This document shows, one piece after another, positions 1 to 9,467 of a stretch of DNA of 64,000 nt (positions within the stretch are counted from its first letter, which is position 1; every line of letters begins with the position of its first letter). The notes under the pieces were generated by a model that was given only the letters and a program-made list of their open reading frames with translations, was not told the DNA's origin and searched no databases. Origin of the DNA: Staphylococcus simiae (lineage in GTDB: Bacteria > Bacillota > Bacilli > Staphylococcales > Staphylococcaceae); contig NZ_CP071589.1 in NCBI RefSeq assembly GCF_017357005.1, positions 992,001 to 1,056,000 on the forward strand. The letters are read 5' to 3'. The position numbers were made by a program, and so were the translations under genes.

Positions 1-1049
1 ACTTTGTTGACAGTAACAGCTTAAGAGTTATGGATGAAAAAAGTGCTCAAACTTATAACTTCAAAAATGCAATCATTGCAACAGGTTCAAGACCGATTGA
101 AATTCCTAATTTCAAATTTGGTCAACGTGTTATTGATTCAACTGGTGCCTTAAATTTACAAGAAGTTCCTGGTAAACTTGTTGTAGTTGGTGGCGGTTAT
201 ATCGGTTCAGAACTTGGTACTGCTTTTGCTAACTTTGGTTCAGAAGTTACTATTTTAGAAGGCGCTAAAGATATCTTGGGTGGTTTCGAAAAACAAATGA
301 CTCAACCTGTTAAAAAAGGTATGAAAGAAAAAGGCGTTGAAATCGTTACTGAAGCTATGGCTAAATCAGCTGAAGAAACAGATAACGGTGTTAAAGTAAC
401 ATATGAAGCTAAAGGTGAAGAACATACAATTGAAGCTGACTATGTATTAGTTACAGTTGGACGTCGTCCAAATACTGATGAACTTGGTTTAGAAGAATTA
501 GGTCTTAAATTCGCTGATCGCGGTTTATTAGAAGTAGATAAACAAAGCCGTACTTCAATTAGCAATATTTATGCTATTGGTGATATCGTTCCAGGTTTAC
601 CACTTGCTCATAAAGCAAGCTATGAAGCTAAAGTTGCTGCTGAAGCAATTGATGGTCAAGCTGCTGAAGTGGATTATATTGGTATGCCAGCGGTATGTTT
701 CACTGAACCAGAATTAGCTACTGTTGGTTATTCTGAAGCACAAGCTAAAGAAGAAGGCTTAGCTATTAAAGCTTCTAAATTCCCATATGCAGCTAATGGT
801 CGTGCTTTATCATTAGACGATACTAATGGTTTCGTTAAGTTAATCACACTAAAAGAAGATAATACATTAATCGGAGCGCAAGTCGTAGGTACTGGTGCAT
901 CTGATATGATTTCTGAATTAGGATTAGCTATTGAAGCTGGTATGAATGCTGAAGATATCGCTTTAACTGTACATGCTCACCCAACATTAGGTGAAATGTC
1001 AATGGAAGCTGCTGAAAAAGCAATTGGATATCCAATTCACACTATGTAA
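1..1049 (+). CDS. pdhD: dihydrolipoyl dehydrogenase (E3), 5' truncated by window edge
   Basis: C-terminal part of the FAD-dependent E3 subunit that reoxidises lipoyl groups of pyruvate dehydrogenase (and other 2-oxoacid complexes) with NAD+. The reading frame is open from base 3, so the ATG at 30 is internal. The redox-active cysteine pair and the N-terminal FAD loop lie upstream of the window. Visible are the NAD-binding Rossmann loop [12 protein letters not shown] (bases ~181-216), the second FAD contact YAIGDIVPG (~570), and the C-terminal dimerisation domain with the catalytic HAHPTLGE motif (~973). The family identification is firm. The name pdhD, rather than another lpd paralogue, rests on the downstream synteny with UPF0223 and potABCD. 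Confidence 0.95.
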   Translation, partial: FVDSNSLRVMDEKSAQTYNFKNAIIATGSRPIEIPNFKFGQRVIDSTGALNLQEVPGKLVVVGGGYIGSELGTAFANFGSEVTILEGAKDILGGFEKQMTQPVKKGMKEKGVEIVTEAMAKSAEETDNGVKVTYEAKGEEHTIEADYVLVTVGRRPNTDELGLEELGLKFADRGLLEVDKQSRTSISNIYAIGDIVPGLPLAHKASYEAKVAAEAIDGQAAEVDYIGMPAVCFTEPELATVGYSEAQAKEEGLAIKASKFPYAANGRALSLDDTNGFVKLITLKEDNTLIGAQVVGTGASDMISELGLAIEAGMNAEDIALTVHAHPTLGEMSMEAAEKAIGYPIHTM

Positions 1050-1082
1050 TTAGCTTTTCATTAATATAAACATTGATTTTTT

Positions 1083-1115
1083 AAGAGTTGCAGTTGTTAC
1101 TGCAACTCTTTTTTT
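1083..1115 (+). terminator. rho-independent terminator of pdhD
   Basis: A perfect 12-bp stem (AAGAGTTGCAGT with ACTGCAACTCTT) around a 4-base loop, followed by a T run, 33 bases after the pdhD stop. Confidence 0.9.
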
Positions 1116-1316
1116 AGCATGTTATAATACAAAATTGAAGTGTTTCTATATATCATTTCTATGTATGGTTTTGTAATAATATGCGAAAATCATATAAAGT
1201 AAATCACTATGTTACTGACTATAGAAAGTTAGTCATTTAATCAAATATGCACAAATCATTTTACAACAACTCCAAGGATTCACTATAAACTATATAACAT
1301 TAAAGAGGTGATTATA

Positions 1317-1592
1317 ATGGAATACCAATATCCAATAGATTTAGATTGGTCAAATGATGAAATGATGACAGTTATTAATTTTTTCAATAAAGTTGAGCAA
1401 TACTATGAAAGTCAAGTTAGAGGTCAGGAATTAATGGACGCATATAAGCAGTTTAAAAAGATAGTACCTGGTAAAGCTCAAGAAAAACAAATATTTAATG
1501 AATTTGGACAAGCTAGTGGTTATAGTAGTTATCACGCTGTAAAAGATGTCAAAAATCATCCAGAACAAACAATGTTTAAAAAGAAAGTATAA
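1317..1592 (+). CDS. UPF0223 family protein
   Basis: A 91-residue soluble protein starting [16 protein letters not shown], which is the signature opening of the UPF0223 family. The function is unknown. The ATG at 1317 is chosen over an in-frame GTG at 1308, because AGAGGTG at about 1304-1310 is then a well-spaced ribosome binding site; the GTG is itself part of that site. Position right after pdhD is conserved in S. aureus. About two thirds of residues seem to match the S. aureus protein I remember, so it is fairly diverged. It stands alone, between the pdhD terminator and a hairpin at 1646-1720. Confidence 0.85.
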   Translation: MEYQYPIDLDWSNDEMMTVINFFNKVEQYYESQVRGQELMDAYKQFKKIVPGKAQEKQIFNEFGQASGYSSYHAVKDVKNHPEQTMFKKKV

Positions 1593-1645
1593 AGTGTAAA
1601 TTATGCCAGTAAAATTTAATTAATTAAATAAAAACTATTGCTAAT

Positions 1646-1720
1646 AAAGCTATAGTTTGGTAACTTTATCAAGTGTTAAACAAAAAGTTTGATAAAAGTA
1701 AACCTTACTATAGCTTTTTT
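1646..1720 (+). terminator. long hairpin with T run just before the pot regulator RBS
   Basis: AAAGCTATAG at 1646-1655 pairs with CTATAGCTTTT at about 1708-1718, and there is further pairing inside (ACTTTATCAA with TTTGATAAAAGT). A T run follows, and the ribosome binding site GGTGGTG (1721-1727) begins directly after it. It may simply end the UPF0223 transcript. Its closeness to the regulator RBS means an attenuator or occluding role is also possible. Confidence 0.7.
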
Positions 1721-1732
1721 GGTGGTGAATAA

Positions 1733-2272
1733 ATGAAGATTGGTAATAAAATTAAAAATTTAAGACGCATAAAGAATTTAACTCAAGAAGAGTTAGCCGA
1801 AAGAACAGATTTATCAAAAGGCTATATTTCACAAATAGAAAGCGAACACGCTTCTCCTAGTATGGAGAGTTTTTTAAATATAATTGAAGTACTTGGTACC
1901 ACACCAAGTGAATTCTTTAAAGAAGAAGAAAGACAAAAAATTCTTTATAAAAAATGTGATCAAGTAACGTATGATGAATATGATGAAGGTTATATTTTAA
2001 AATGGTTAGTATCAAAATCGAATGAATATGACATGGAACCACTTATATTAACCATACGACCTGGTTGTTCATATAAAAGCTTTAATCCTTCTAACTCAGA
2101 TACATTTATATATTGTTTACAAGGAGAGATTACTTTAAACATTGGGGATCAAGTATACAAAGCATATGAAGAAGATGTATTATATTTTAAAGCATTGGAT
2201 AAACATCGCTTATCTAATGAATCAACTGAGGAAACTCAAATATTAATTGTAGCGACAGCTTCATATTTGTAG
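1733..2272 (+). CDS. XRE-family regulator with C-terminal cupin domain
   Basis: A 179-residue transcription factor. Residues 1-65 are a classic XRE helix-turn-helix (IKNLRRIKNLTQEELAERT, then LSKGYISQIE). Residues about 105-175 form a small beta-rich cupin domain (TFIYCLQGEITLNIGDQVY, then KHRLSNES). This architecture is shared by polyamine and amino-acid regulators such as PuuR. It lies 12 bases upstream of potA in the same direction, which suggests it controls polyamine uptake and perhaps senses a polyamine through the cupin. The ligand is inference. The RBS GGTGGTG ends 5 bases before the ATG. Confidence 0.88.
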   Translation: MKIGNKIKNLRRIKNLTQEELAERTDLSKGYISQIESEHASPSMESFLNIIEVLGTTPSEFFKEEERQKILYKKCDQVTYDEYDEGYILKWLVSKSNEYDMEPLILTIRPGCSYKSFNPSNSDTFIYCLQGEITLNIGDQVYKAYEEDVLYFKALDKHRLSNESTEETQILIVATASYL

Positions 2273-2284
2273 GGAGGATCTTAA

Positions 2285-3379
2285 ATGGAACCATTATTAT
2301 CATTTAAATCTGTTAGTAAAAGTTATGATGATTTAAATATTTTAGATGAAATTGATATAGATATAGAATCGGGCCATTTTTATACACTTTTAGGTCCTTC
2401 AGGCTGTGGAAAAACAACTATTTTAAAGTTAATTGCAGGTTTTGAATATCCTGATAGTGGAGAAGTTATTTATCAAAATAAAGCTATCGGAAAATTACCG
2501 CCTAATAAACGAAAAGTAAATACTGTATTCCAAGATTATGCACTTTTTCCACATTTAAATGTCTATGATAATATAGCGTTTGGATTAAAACTCAAAAAAT
2601 TACCAACAAAAGAAATAGATAAAAAGGTTACAGAAGCATTAAAATTAGTTAAATTATCTGGTTATGAACAACGTAACATCAATGGGATGAGTGGTGGTCA
2701 AAAACAACGTGTTGCCATTGCACGCGCCATTGTAAATGAACCTGAGATTTTATTGCTAGACGAGTCATTATCAGCATTAGATTTAAAATTACGTACTGAA
2801 ATGCAATATGAATTAAGAGAACTACAATCGCGACTTGGCATTACTTTCATTTTTGTAACCCATGATCAAGAAGAAGCACTTGCGCTTAGTGATTATATCT
2901 TTGTTATGAAAGATGGCAAAGTTCAACAATTTGGTACACCTACTGACATCTATGATGAGCCAGTAAATCGTTTTGTTGCTAACTTTATCGGTGAGTCTAA
3001 TATCGTCGAAGGGCATATGGTCAAAGATTATGTTGTTAATATTTATGGTCAAGACTTTGAATGTGTTGATATGGGAATACCGACTAATAAAAAAGTAGAA
3101 GTAGTCATTAGACCAGAAGATATTTCATTAATTGAAGCTTCAAAAGGTTTATTTAAAGCTACGGTTGACTCTATGCTATTTAGAGGTGTGCATTATGAAA
3201 TTTGCTGCATAGACAAAAAAGGTTACGAATGGGTGATTCAGACTACTAAAAAGGCTGAAGTTGGAAGTGAAGTAGGTTTATACTTTGATCCTGAAGCCAT
3301 TCACATCATGGTACCTGGTGAAACAGAAGAAGAATTTGATAAACGTATTGAAAGTTATGAGGAAGTCGATCATGCGTAA
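2285..3379 (+). CDS. potA: spermidine/putrescine ABC transporter, ATPase
   Basis: The 364-residue ATP-binding subunit that drives polyamine import at the membrane. It has Walker [10 protein letters not shown] near residue 38, Q-loop [12 protein letters not shown] signature [14 protein letters not shown] near 137, and Walker [12 protein letters not shown] (Ser where many homologues have Pro). The switch histidine is in [10 protein letters not shown], and a C-terminal TOBE-type domain carries VVIRPEDI near 277. RBS GGGAGG lies about 8 bases ahead of the ATG. The 3' end overlaps potB by 8 bases, so the two are translationally coupled. Confidence 0.95.
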   Translation: MEPLLSFKSVSKSYDDLNILDEIDIDIESGHFYTLLGPSGCGKTTILKLIAGFEYPDSGEVIYQNKAIGKLPPNKRKVNTVFQDYALFPHLNVYDNIAFGLKLKKLPTKEIDKKVTEALKLVKLSGYEQRNINGMSGGQKQRVAIARAIVNEPEILLLDESLSALDLKLRTEMQYELRELQSRLGITFIFVTHDQEEALALSDYIFVMKDGKVQQFGTPTDIYDEPVNRFVANFIGESNIVEGHMVKDYVVNIYGQDFECVDMGIPTNKKVEVVIRPEDISLIEASKGLFKATVDSMLFRGVHYEICCIDKKGYEWVIQTTKKAEVGSEVGLYFDPEAIHIMVPGETEEEFDKRIESYEEVDHA

Positions 3380-4169
3380 TACTAATAAATTATTATTAAT
3401 TCCTTATTTATTATGGATGATTTTGTTTATTATTATTCCTGTTATGCTATTAGTCTATTTTTCTTTTATTGATGTAAATGGGCATTTTAGTTTCACCAAT
3501 TACCAGCAAATTTTCACTCTAAAATATTTGAAAATGTTTGCTTACTCAATCTTGTATGCGGCATTAATCACTATAATCACTTTGGCTATAAGTTATCCAG
3601 CAGCATATTATATTACACGTTCAAAATTTCAAAATATTTTATTGATGATTATGATTATTCCTACATGGATTAATTTATTGTTAAAAACATATGCTTTTAT
3701 TGGTTTATTAAGTCACGATGGTATTATTAATCAAGTATTTACTACTGTTCACTTACCAGCATTTAATATGTTATTTACTACTGGTGCATTTTTAGTGGTA
3801 GCAAGTTATATTTATATTCCATTTATGATTTTACCAATATTTAATAGCATGAAAGCAATTCCTCACAATTTATTACAAGCTTCGAGTGACTTAGGTGCCA
3901 ATCCCTTTTATACTTTTAGAAAAGTGATTATGCCATTAACTAAAGAAGGCGTTATGACAGGTATACAAGTTACCTTTATACCATCTTTATCATTATTTAT
4001 GATTACTAGATTAATTGCAGGTAATAAAGTAATTAATATTGGTACGTCTATAGAAGAACAATTTTTAACAATTCAAAATTACGGCATGGGTTCAACAATA
4101 GCTATTATTTTAATTGTCTTTATGGCATTTGTTTTAATTGTTACTAGAACATCAAATAGAAAGGAGTAA
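3372..4169 (+). CDS. potB: polyamine ABC transporter permease
   Basis: 265-residue inner permease with six predicted membrane helices. The binding-protein-dependent transport motif ([21 protein letters not shown]) contacts PotA. The start ATG at 3372 ([15 protein letters not shown]) is preferred. The frame stays open upstream inside potA, but only the start at 3372 gives a normal permease N-terminus and the usual overlapping operon junction. Pairs with PotC to form the channel. Confidence 0.93.
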   Translation: MRNTNKLLLIPYLLWMILFIIIPVMLLVYFSFIDVNGHFSFTNYQQIFTLKYLKMFAYSILYAALITIITLAISYPAAYYITRSKFQNILLMIMIIPTWINLLLKTYAFIGLLSHDGIINQVFTTVHLPAFNMLFTTGAFLVVASYIYIPFMILPIFNSMKAIPHNLLQASSDLGANPFYTFRKVIMPLTKEGVMTGIQVTFIPSLSLFMITRLIAGNKVINIGTSIEEQFLTIQNYGMGSTIAIILIVFMAFVLIVTRTSNRKE

Positions 4170-4174
4170 AACAA

Positions 4175-4984
4175 ATGAAATGGTATGGAAAATTATACAT
4201 TGGACTTCTTATTGCAATTTTATATGTACCAATATTCTTTTTAATGTTTTACTCCTTTAATTCTGCCGGTAATATGATACATTTTGAACATTTTACTTTA
4301 GAACATTATCAATCTTTATTTCAAAATGACCACTTAATGTCTGTCATATTTAATACTGTTGCTGTAGCATTGCTAGCAGCCTCAATTTCGACTATCATTG
4401 GTACATTTGGAGCTATAGCTATTTATTATTTAAGAAATATAAAATTTAAAGTAAGTTTATTAACTTTAAATAATGTTTTAATGGTGTCATCTGATGTTGT
4501 TATTGGTGCATCATTTCTAATTATGTTTACTGCTATTGGGCATTTTACGGGACTTGGTTTAGGTTTTTCAACAGTATTAGCATCGCATATCGCATTTTGT
4601 ATTCCGATTGTTGTGATTATTGTCTTGCCACAATTATATGAGATGAATAGTAATATGATTGACGCAGCTAGAGATTTAGGAGCAACAGAAACACAATTAT
4701 TATCTAATGTAATAATACCTAATATTTTACCGTCAATTATCGGCGGCTTCTTTATGGCCTTAACGTACTCTTTAGATGATTTTACCGTAAGTTTCTTTGT
4801 TACTGGTAATGGTTTTAGTGTATTATCTGTTGAAGTTTATGCAATGGCACGTAAAGGTATAAGTATGGAAATTAATGCTATATCTACTATATTATTTGCA
4901 GTCATCGTTATTGGTATTGTTGGCTATTATGTTATTCAATATCTACTCAACAATAAAAAACGTTTGAAACGAGGTGTAAAATAA
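4175..4984 (+). CDS. potC: polyamine ABC transporter permease
   Basis: 269-residue second permease, hydrophobic throughout with about six helices. Its EAA-type loop reads DAARDLGATETQLLSNVIIP near residue 165. RBS AAAGGAGT lies before the ATG, which is 5 bases after the potB stop. The last A of its TAA stop is the first base of the potD ATG, so the operon is fully coupled. Confidence 0.93.
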   Translation: MKWYGKLYIGLLIAILYVPIFFLMFYSFNSAGNMIHFEHFTLEHYQSLFQNDHLMSVIFNTVAVALLAASISTIIGTFGAIAIYYLRNIKFKVSLLTLNNVLMVSSDVVIGASFLIMFTAIGHFTGLGLGFSTVLASHIAFCIPIVVIIVLPQLYEMNSNMIDAARDLGATETQLLSNVIIPNILPSIIGGFFMALTYSLDDFTVSFFVTGNGFSVLSVEVYAMARKGISMEINAISTILFAVIVIGIVGYYVIQYLLNNKKRLKRGVK

Positions 4985-6057
4985 TGAAAAGATTTTTACA
5001 ACTCATTATAGGTGCACTTATAGCAGGTATCTTATGTTTAACGATTAGTCATTGGTTTAAATCGAAAGAACAAGTACATACTAACCAGAAAATATACGTC
5101 TACAACTGGGGAGAATACATTGATCCTGCTTTAATTAAAAAATTCGAGAAACAAACAGGTATACAAGTTGTCTATGAAACATTTGATTCAAATGAAGCGA
5201 TGGAAGCTAAAATTAGGAACGGTGGAACACATTATGATGTAGCATTTCCAAGTGAATATACTGTTCAAAAATTAAAACGTTCTAATTTATTATTACCAAT
5301 TGATCATAAAAAAGTACCAAATATTAAAAATATGGATCCTGATTACATGAATATGTCATATGATCCACATAATAAATATTCTTTACCTTATTTTTTTGGT
5401 ACAGTAGGTATTTTATATAATAAAGAGAAATATCCACATGACACGTTTGACAGCTGGAAATCATTATATAATCCTAAATTTAGTAATGATATTTTATTAG
5501 TTGATGGTGCTAGAGAAATAATAGGAATGAGCTTAAACAAACTTGGGTATAGTTTAAATGATAGCAACCCACAGCATATTAAAGCAGCAGAAAAAGATTT
5601 AAATCATCTTGTACCTCAAGTGAGAGGGGTTGTAGGTGATGAAATTACAATGATGATGGAACAAAATGAAGGTAATATTGCTGTCGTTTGGAGTGGCGTT
5701 GCTGCACCTCTTGTGCAACATAGCGATAAATACAATTACGTCATTCCTAAGGAAGGTTCGAATTTGTGGTTTGATAACATGGTCATCCCTAAAACAGCTC
5801 AAAATAAAGAAGGTGCCTATAAGTTTATGAATTTTTTACTAGATGCTCAAAATAGTAAACAAAACACAGAATGGGTAGGATATGCAACCCCTAACAAAGC
5901 TGGCAGAGCGTTATTACCTAAAGAAATAAAAGACGATCATCGATTTTATCCATCAAACAAAGAACAGCACAGACTTGAAGTTTATAAAGATTTAGGGCAA
6001 CATGTATTAAGTGAGTACAATGAAAGCTTTTTAAACTTTAAAATGTCCTTGAAATAA
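4984..6057 (+). CDS. potD: spermidine/putrescine-binding protein
   Basis: 357-residue extracellular substrate-binding protein. Residues 6-24 form a hydrophobic segment (LQLIIGALIAGILCLTIS). It contains a cysteine, but GILC is a poor lipobox, so the segment may act as a signal anchor and not a lipoprotein signal. The mature part opens with KIYVYNWGEYIDPALIKKFE, typical of PotD/PotF, and carries VVGDEITMMMEQ and NLWFDNMVIPKTAQN further on. It delivers polyamines to PotBC. No clear terminator follows before the next gene. Confidence 0.93.
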   Translation: MKRFLQLIIGALIAGILCLTISHWFKSKEQVHTNQKIYVYNWGEYIDPALIKKFEKQTGIQVVYETFDSNEAMEAKIRNGGTHYDVAFPSEYTVQKLKRSNLLLPIDHKKVPNIKNMDPDYMNMSYDPHNKYSLPYFFGTVGILYNKEKYPHDTFDSWKSLYNPKFSNDILLVDGAREIIGMSLNKLGYSLNDSNPQHIKAAEKDLNHLVPQVRGVVGDEITMMMEQNEGNIAVVWSGVAAPLVQHSDKYNYVIPKEGSNLWFDNMVIPKTAQNKEGAYKFMNFLLDAQNSKQNTEWVGYATPNKAGRALLPKEIKDDHRFYPSNKEQHRLEVYKDLGQHVLSEYNESFLNFKMSLK

Positions 6058-6130
6058 AATGATTATTAGTAGTTATTTTTCTATTTATTAGTTATAATTA
6101 CGGGATAAGTACTATAAGGAGTTGTAACGG

Positions 6131-7177
6131 ATGTCTGGAGAGCAATATACTCAAATTAAACGTCCAGTAAGCCGACTAACTGAAAAAGTATTAGGTTGGT
6201 TAAGTTGGGTAATGCTATTGGTACTAACAATTATTACAATGTTTATCGCTTTAGTTTCTTTTAGTAATAATACATCAATAGCTAACTTAGAGAATGCATT
6301 AAATAATAATGAAATCGCACAACAATTGTTAGCAAATAATGGCTATAACACAACTCAATTTGTTATTTGGTTACAAAATGGTGTATGGGCTATTATTGTT
6401 TTCTTTATCGTATGTTTATTAATATCGTTCTTAGCATTAATATCAATGAATATACGCATTTTATCTGGTTTCTTATTCTTGATATCAGCAATCATTACTA
6501 TACCATTAGTGTTATTAGTCGTAACTTTGATTATTCCAATTTTATTTTTCATCATAGCAATTATGATGTTTGTTAGAAAAGATAAAATTGAAACAATTCC
6601 TCAAGCATATTATGAACCATATGGACAACCTTATTATGATGAACGTGACAATGATTTTGTAACACATGGTTATGAACAGGGTCCATATCCTAATCAACAG
6701 CCAGAGTACCAATCAACAACTCATAATTATGAAGAAGCTAATCAAGTATACGAAGATGATGTAAATAAATATGATCAATTTCCTAAACGTGCAGTAGAAA
6801 GCGAGTACGCTACTGAACAGATATCATCTGAAGAACCAGCAGTATTATCAAGACAAGCTAAATATAATCAGAAGAGTAACGAAGAATTAGGAATTGACGA
6901 TAGTCAAGATTATTATAACGAACCACAAATTGATCCTAAGGAGTTAAAAGCTCAACGAAAACAAGAAAAAGCAGAAATAAAAGCTAAGAAAAAAGAAAAG
7001 CGTAAAGCTTATAATCAACGCATGAAAGAACGACGAAAAAATCAACCTAGTGCCGTTAGTCAACGACGTATGAATTTTGAAGAACGTCGTCAAATATTTA
7101 GTCATGATACAAATCATCAACAAGATAATCATGTTGACGGTAATGATATAAAGACTGACGACCAAAATAAAAATTAA
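6131..7177 (+). CDS. membrane protein with long charged C-terminal tail (DUF4064-like)
   Basis: 348 residues. The N-terminal 150 residues hold a first helix (VLGWLSWVMLLVLTIITMF), an outside loop of roughly 40 residues rich in Asn, and three more helices ending MFVRKDK. The rest is a soluble tail, first Tyr/Gln/Asn/Pro-rich (YYEPYGQPYYDERD) and then strongly basic and probably coiled-coil (KELKAQRKQEKAEIKAKKKE). It resembles staphylococcal DUF4064-type proteins, and the gene at 9468 has the same membrane layout. Function unknown. RBS AAGGAG lies 10 bases before the ATG. It is followed by a strong terminator. Confidence 0.85.
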   Translation: MSGEQYTQIKRPVSRLTEKVLGWLSWVMLLVLTIITMFIALVSFSNNTSIANLENALNNNEIAQQLLANNGYNTTQFVIWLQNGVWAIIVFFIVCLLISFLALISMNIRILSGFLFLISAIITIPLVLLVVTLIIPILFFIIAIMMFVRKDKIETIPQAYYEPYGQPYYDERDNDFVTHGYEQGPYPNQQPEYQSTTHNYEEANQVYEDDVNKYDQFPKRAVESEYATEQISSEEPAVLSRQAKYNQKSNEELGIDDSQDYYNEPQIDPKELKAQRKQEKAEIKAKKKEKRKAYNQRMKERRKNQPSAVSQRRMNFEERRQIFSHDTNHQQDNHVDGNDIKTDDQNKN

Positions 7178-7187
7178 TAGAATAACT

Positions 7188-7234
7188 AGAGGATTAGTAG
7201 TGTTATGATTTAACGCTACTAATCCTCTTTTTTT
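7188..7234 (+). terminator. rho-independent terminator
   Basis: 13-bp stem AGAGGATTAGTAG with CTACTAATCCTCT and then a run of T, just after the membrane-protein gene at 6131-7177. Confidence 0.92.
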
Positions 7235-7270
7235 AGGAATGGCATAGTATTAATTATTGGCTCTTTTTTT

Positions 7271-7406
7271 ATGGGAGTGGGACAGAAAGAATTGCTTCAA
7301 AGCAAATTATTTCGTTGAATCCAGCGTTACATATATAGAGCTACTTAGATTGTTAATCTTTAGTAGCTCTTATGCAATTGTTGCGCAGCAACCAATTGTA
7401 ATCATT
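7271..7406. repeat. intergenic hairpin repeats upstream of the group II intron (5' exon side)
   Basis: Begins with GGGAGTGGGACAGAA, the end of a dispersed repeat also seen at 24.8 and 25.7 kb. It continues into a module (AGAGCTACTTAGATTG, TTAATCTTTAGTAGCTCT) followed by a hairpin at about 7376-7399 (CAATTGTTGC, loop, GCAACCAATTG with one bulged C). The intron begins 7 bases after that hairpin. The same module, in reverse orientation, occurs at 25.5 and 51.5-51.7 kb. Confidence 0.8.
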
Positions 7407-7900
7407 GTGCGCCCGGCATGGGTAATTACTAGACGGTGAAAGTCCGTTACAGGCTTGGTAGTAGGAACTGTTAGCGAAAGACAAGGGTGTCCATTGTGAA
7501 GTGGAATCTGAAGGAAGTCGGACGCAAACACTCGCACTGACGAACAGAAATATCATACAAGGCTATGTGGAATGGATGAATCTGCAATACAAGATAAAGT
7601 CCGATACTACCCGAGTTCTATATAGTAAATGATGCAGTGGAATGAGTGGAAAGTGGTTACTCTTACCCGGGGAGGTCTCATCAGCGATAAAAAAAATCGT
7701 AGTAATAACGAATGATGAGAAGTCAGCAGAGGTCATAGTAGGTAGAAATACTGAAGGACTGAACAATATTCATACAAAGTAAAGAATGGAGGTTAGAGAT
7801 TTACAACGTACAGAATACAATTAATGATTGGCAACTCATAGAAAGATAAGTAGTGGAACGAAAAAGGATATATGAGTACGTACAGTAAATCTTAGGTGAA

Positions 7901-9196
7901 ATGAAAGAAATGTATCGTGAGTCTCCATCTATGATGGAGCTTGTTGTAAGAGAGAATAATATACAAAAAGCAATTAAGAAAGTGAAGAAAAACAACGGTG
8001 CACCTGGCATCGATGGCATGCGAGTAAGTGAATTAACATCACATTTCACAAAATACTTTCCACAAATTAAACAAAAACTGCTTGATGGCACGTATAAGCC
8101 ACAAGCAGTAAGAAAGGTTGAAATACCTAAATCAAATGGGAAAAAGCGCGTGCTTGGAATCCCTGTCGCAAGAGACAGAGTTATCCAACAAGCCATTAAA
8201 CAAGTCATTGAACCTAGTATCGACCGTACTTTCTCAAAACACAGTCATGGCTTTAGACCGAATCGTAGTACAGGAACTGCACTTAAAGAATGTGCAACAT
8301 ACTATGAAGAAGGTTACTTAGTTGCAGTTGATTGTGATTTAAAACAGTGCTTTGATATGTTGAACCATGATAAATTAATGTATCTATTTGAACGACATGT
8401 TCAAGATAAAGCCATTTCTAAATTTATTCGTAGAAGCCTACAGGTTGGTGCAATCGACCTCAATGGTAATTATCGAAGTAGAGAAATAGGTGCACCGCAA
8501 GGTGGTGTTATTTCCCCGTTACTTTGTAATATTTATCTTCACGAATTAGATAATGAATTGGAGAAACGTGGTCATCGCTTTGTTCGTTATGCAGATGACT
8601 TCGTCATCTTTGTACGTACAAAACGAGCGGGTCAACGTGTCATGGAAAGTGTGACAAAGTTTATCGAAAAAGACCTTAAACTTATTGTAAATAGTGAAAA
8701 GAGCAAGGTAGGTTCTATCACACGTTTAAAGTTCTTGAGTTGTCTAATGACCAAAGTAAATGGCACTTATCGTTTCAGACCGACTATGGAAGCAAGAAGA
8801 AATTTAAAACGCACCTTAAGACGTCTAACGAAACGAAATAGACCAGGTACCTTTAAAGAGATTATATCAGAAATTAATCAAGTAACACGAGGGTGGATAA
8901 ATTACTTTGGTAAAGGATTTATTACAGGTTTTGTAACGAAGTTACAATCATGGTTAAACCGACGCATTAGACAACTAATCCTCAAAAGATGGAAAAGAAT
9001 AAAAACCAAATATAAGATGTTACGTAAGTATGGACTTGACCATAAGAGTGCAATGAAAATTGCCAATTCAAGAAAGAAATACTGGCGCTTATCATCAACG
9101 CATGAAGTTCATCGTGCACTTACAACAAAACGTCTCTACAAGTGGGGGTTAGAACCATTAACCCAACTCGCAGAGACGGCTTACGCAAGATATTGA
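7901..9196 (+). CDS. ltrA: group II intron reverse transcriptase/maturase
   Basis: A 431-residue intron-encoded protein that helps the intron RNA fold and copies it into DNA. RT blocks are all present: IPKSNGKKRVLGIPVARD (RT1), AVDCDLKQCFDMLNH (RT3, catalytic Asp), PQGGVISPLLCNIYLHELD (RT4) and RYADDFVIF (RT5, catalytic YADD). The maturase (X) domain includes GWINYFGKG near residue 325. There is no C-terminal HNH endonuclease with paired cysteines, as usual for class C. The ATG at 7901 follows AGGTGA with short spacing; the ATG at 7910 is an alternative. The frame is intact, so the element may still be active. Confidence 0.93.
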   Translation: MKEMYRESPSMMELVVRENNIQKAIKKVKKNNGAPGIDGMRVSELTSHFTKYFPQIKQKLLDGTYKPQAVRKVEIPKSNGKKRVLGIPVARDRVIQQAIKQVIEPSIDRTFSKHSHGFRPNRSTGTALKECATYYEEGYLVAVDCDLKQCFDMLNHDKLMYLFERHVQDKAISKFIRRSLQVGAIDLNGNYRSREIGAPQGGVISPLLCNIYLHELDNELEKRGHRFVRYADDFVIFVRTKRAGQRVMESVTKFIEKDLKLIVNSEKSKVGSITRLKFLSCLMTKVNGTYRFRPTMEARRNLKRTLRRLTKRNRPGTFKEIISEINQVTRGWINYFGKGFITGFVTKLQSWLNRRIRQLILKRWKRIKTKYKMLRKYGLDHKSAMKIANSRKKYWRLSSTHEVHRALTTKRLYKWGLEPLTQLAETAYARY

Positions 9197-9272
9197 ACCG
9201 CCGAGTACGGAACCGTACGCTCGGTGGTGTGAGAGGACGGATAATCAAATAATGGTTATCCTCCTACTCGAT
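9197..9272 (+). ncRNA. group II intron domains V and VI
   Basis: Domain V is the hairpin with CCGCCGAGTACGG, a GAAC-containing turn and CCGTACGCTCGGTGG, followed by TGTGAGAGGACGG. Domain VI (GGATAATC with GGTTATCC) contains the likely branch-point A. The reverse transcriptase stop codon overlaps the start of this region. Confidence 0.85.
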
Positions 9273-9345
9273 TATGTTAGATTGTTAATCTTTAGTAGCT
9301 CTTATGCAGTTGTACTAATAGTATCAATTGTAATCCTTAAAAATA
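9273..9345. repeat. hairpin repeat downstream of the intron (3' exon side)
   Basis: Contains TTAGATTGTTAATCTTTAGT and TAGCTCTTATGCAGTTGT, ending CAATTGTAATCCTTA. This is a second copy of the module found on the other side of the intron (7330-7406), which suggests the intron entered a tandem pair of these modules. Confidence 0.75.
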
Positions 9346-9467
9346 TGTAGCAGATTTTCATCAAACTTATCCGTATAATTATTTTATATGTTAAGATGAT
9401 TAATAATAAAGTATTAATGTTTCATCATTTTAAAATTAACTAATGATAAATAAAAGGAGCCATATAA

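Larger units (their letters stand above)
7407..9272 (+). mobile_element. group IIC intron (retroelement), apparently complete
   Basis: About 1.87 kb. The 5' end GTGCGCCCGGCATGGGTAA matches the class C consensus start (Bacillus halodurans B.h.I1 type). Conserved ribozyme strings follow: GGTGAAAGTCCGT, CAAGGGTGTCC, GGAATCTGAAGGAAG and CTTACCCGGGGAGGTCT. An intact reverse transcriptase/maturase gene lies at 7901-9196. Domain V and domain VI sit at about 9197-9272, with the 3' end near CTACTCGAT. It lies directly downstream of a stem-loop, as class C introns prefer. The 5' boundary is firm; the 3' boundary is good to about 2 bases. Orientation is the same as the flanking genes. Confidence 0.9.

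Noticed and set aside
4984..5060. PotD as a lipoprotein
   Set aside because: The only cysteine in the signal region is in GILC, with Leu at -1, which is not a normal lipobox. Left as an open point, not a call.
7257..7439. 60-residue open frame ending inside the intron
   Set aside because: It crosses the intron's 5' splice site and consists of repeat sequence. Not a gene.
7801..8208. 135-residue minus-strand frame opposite the reverse transcriptase
   Set aside because: It is a shadow of the intron-encoded gene, whose plus-strand frame carries all RT motifs.
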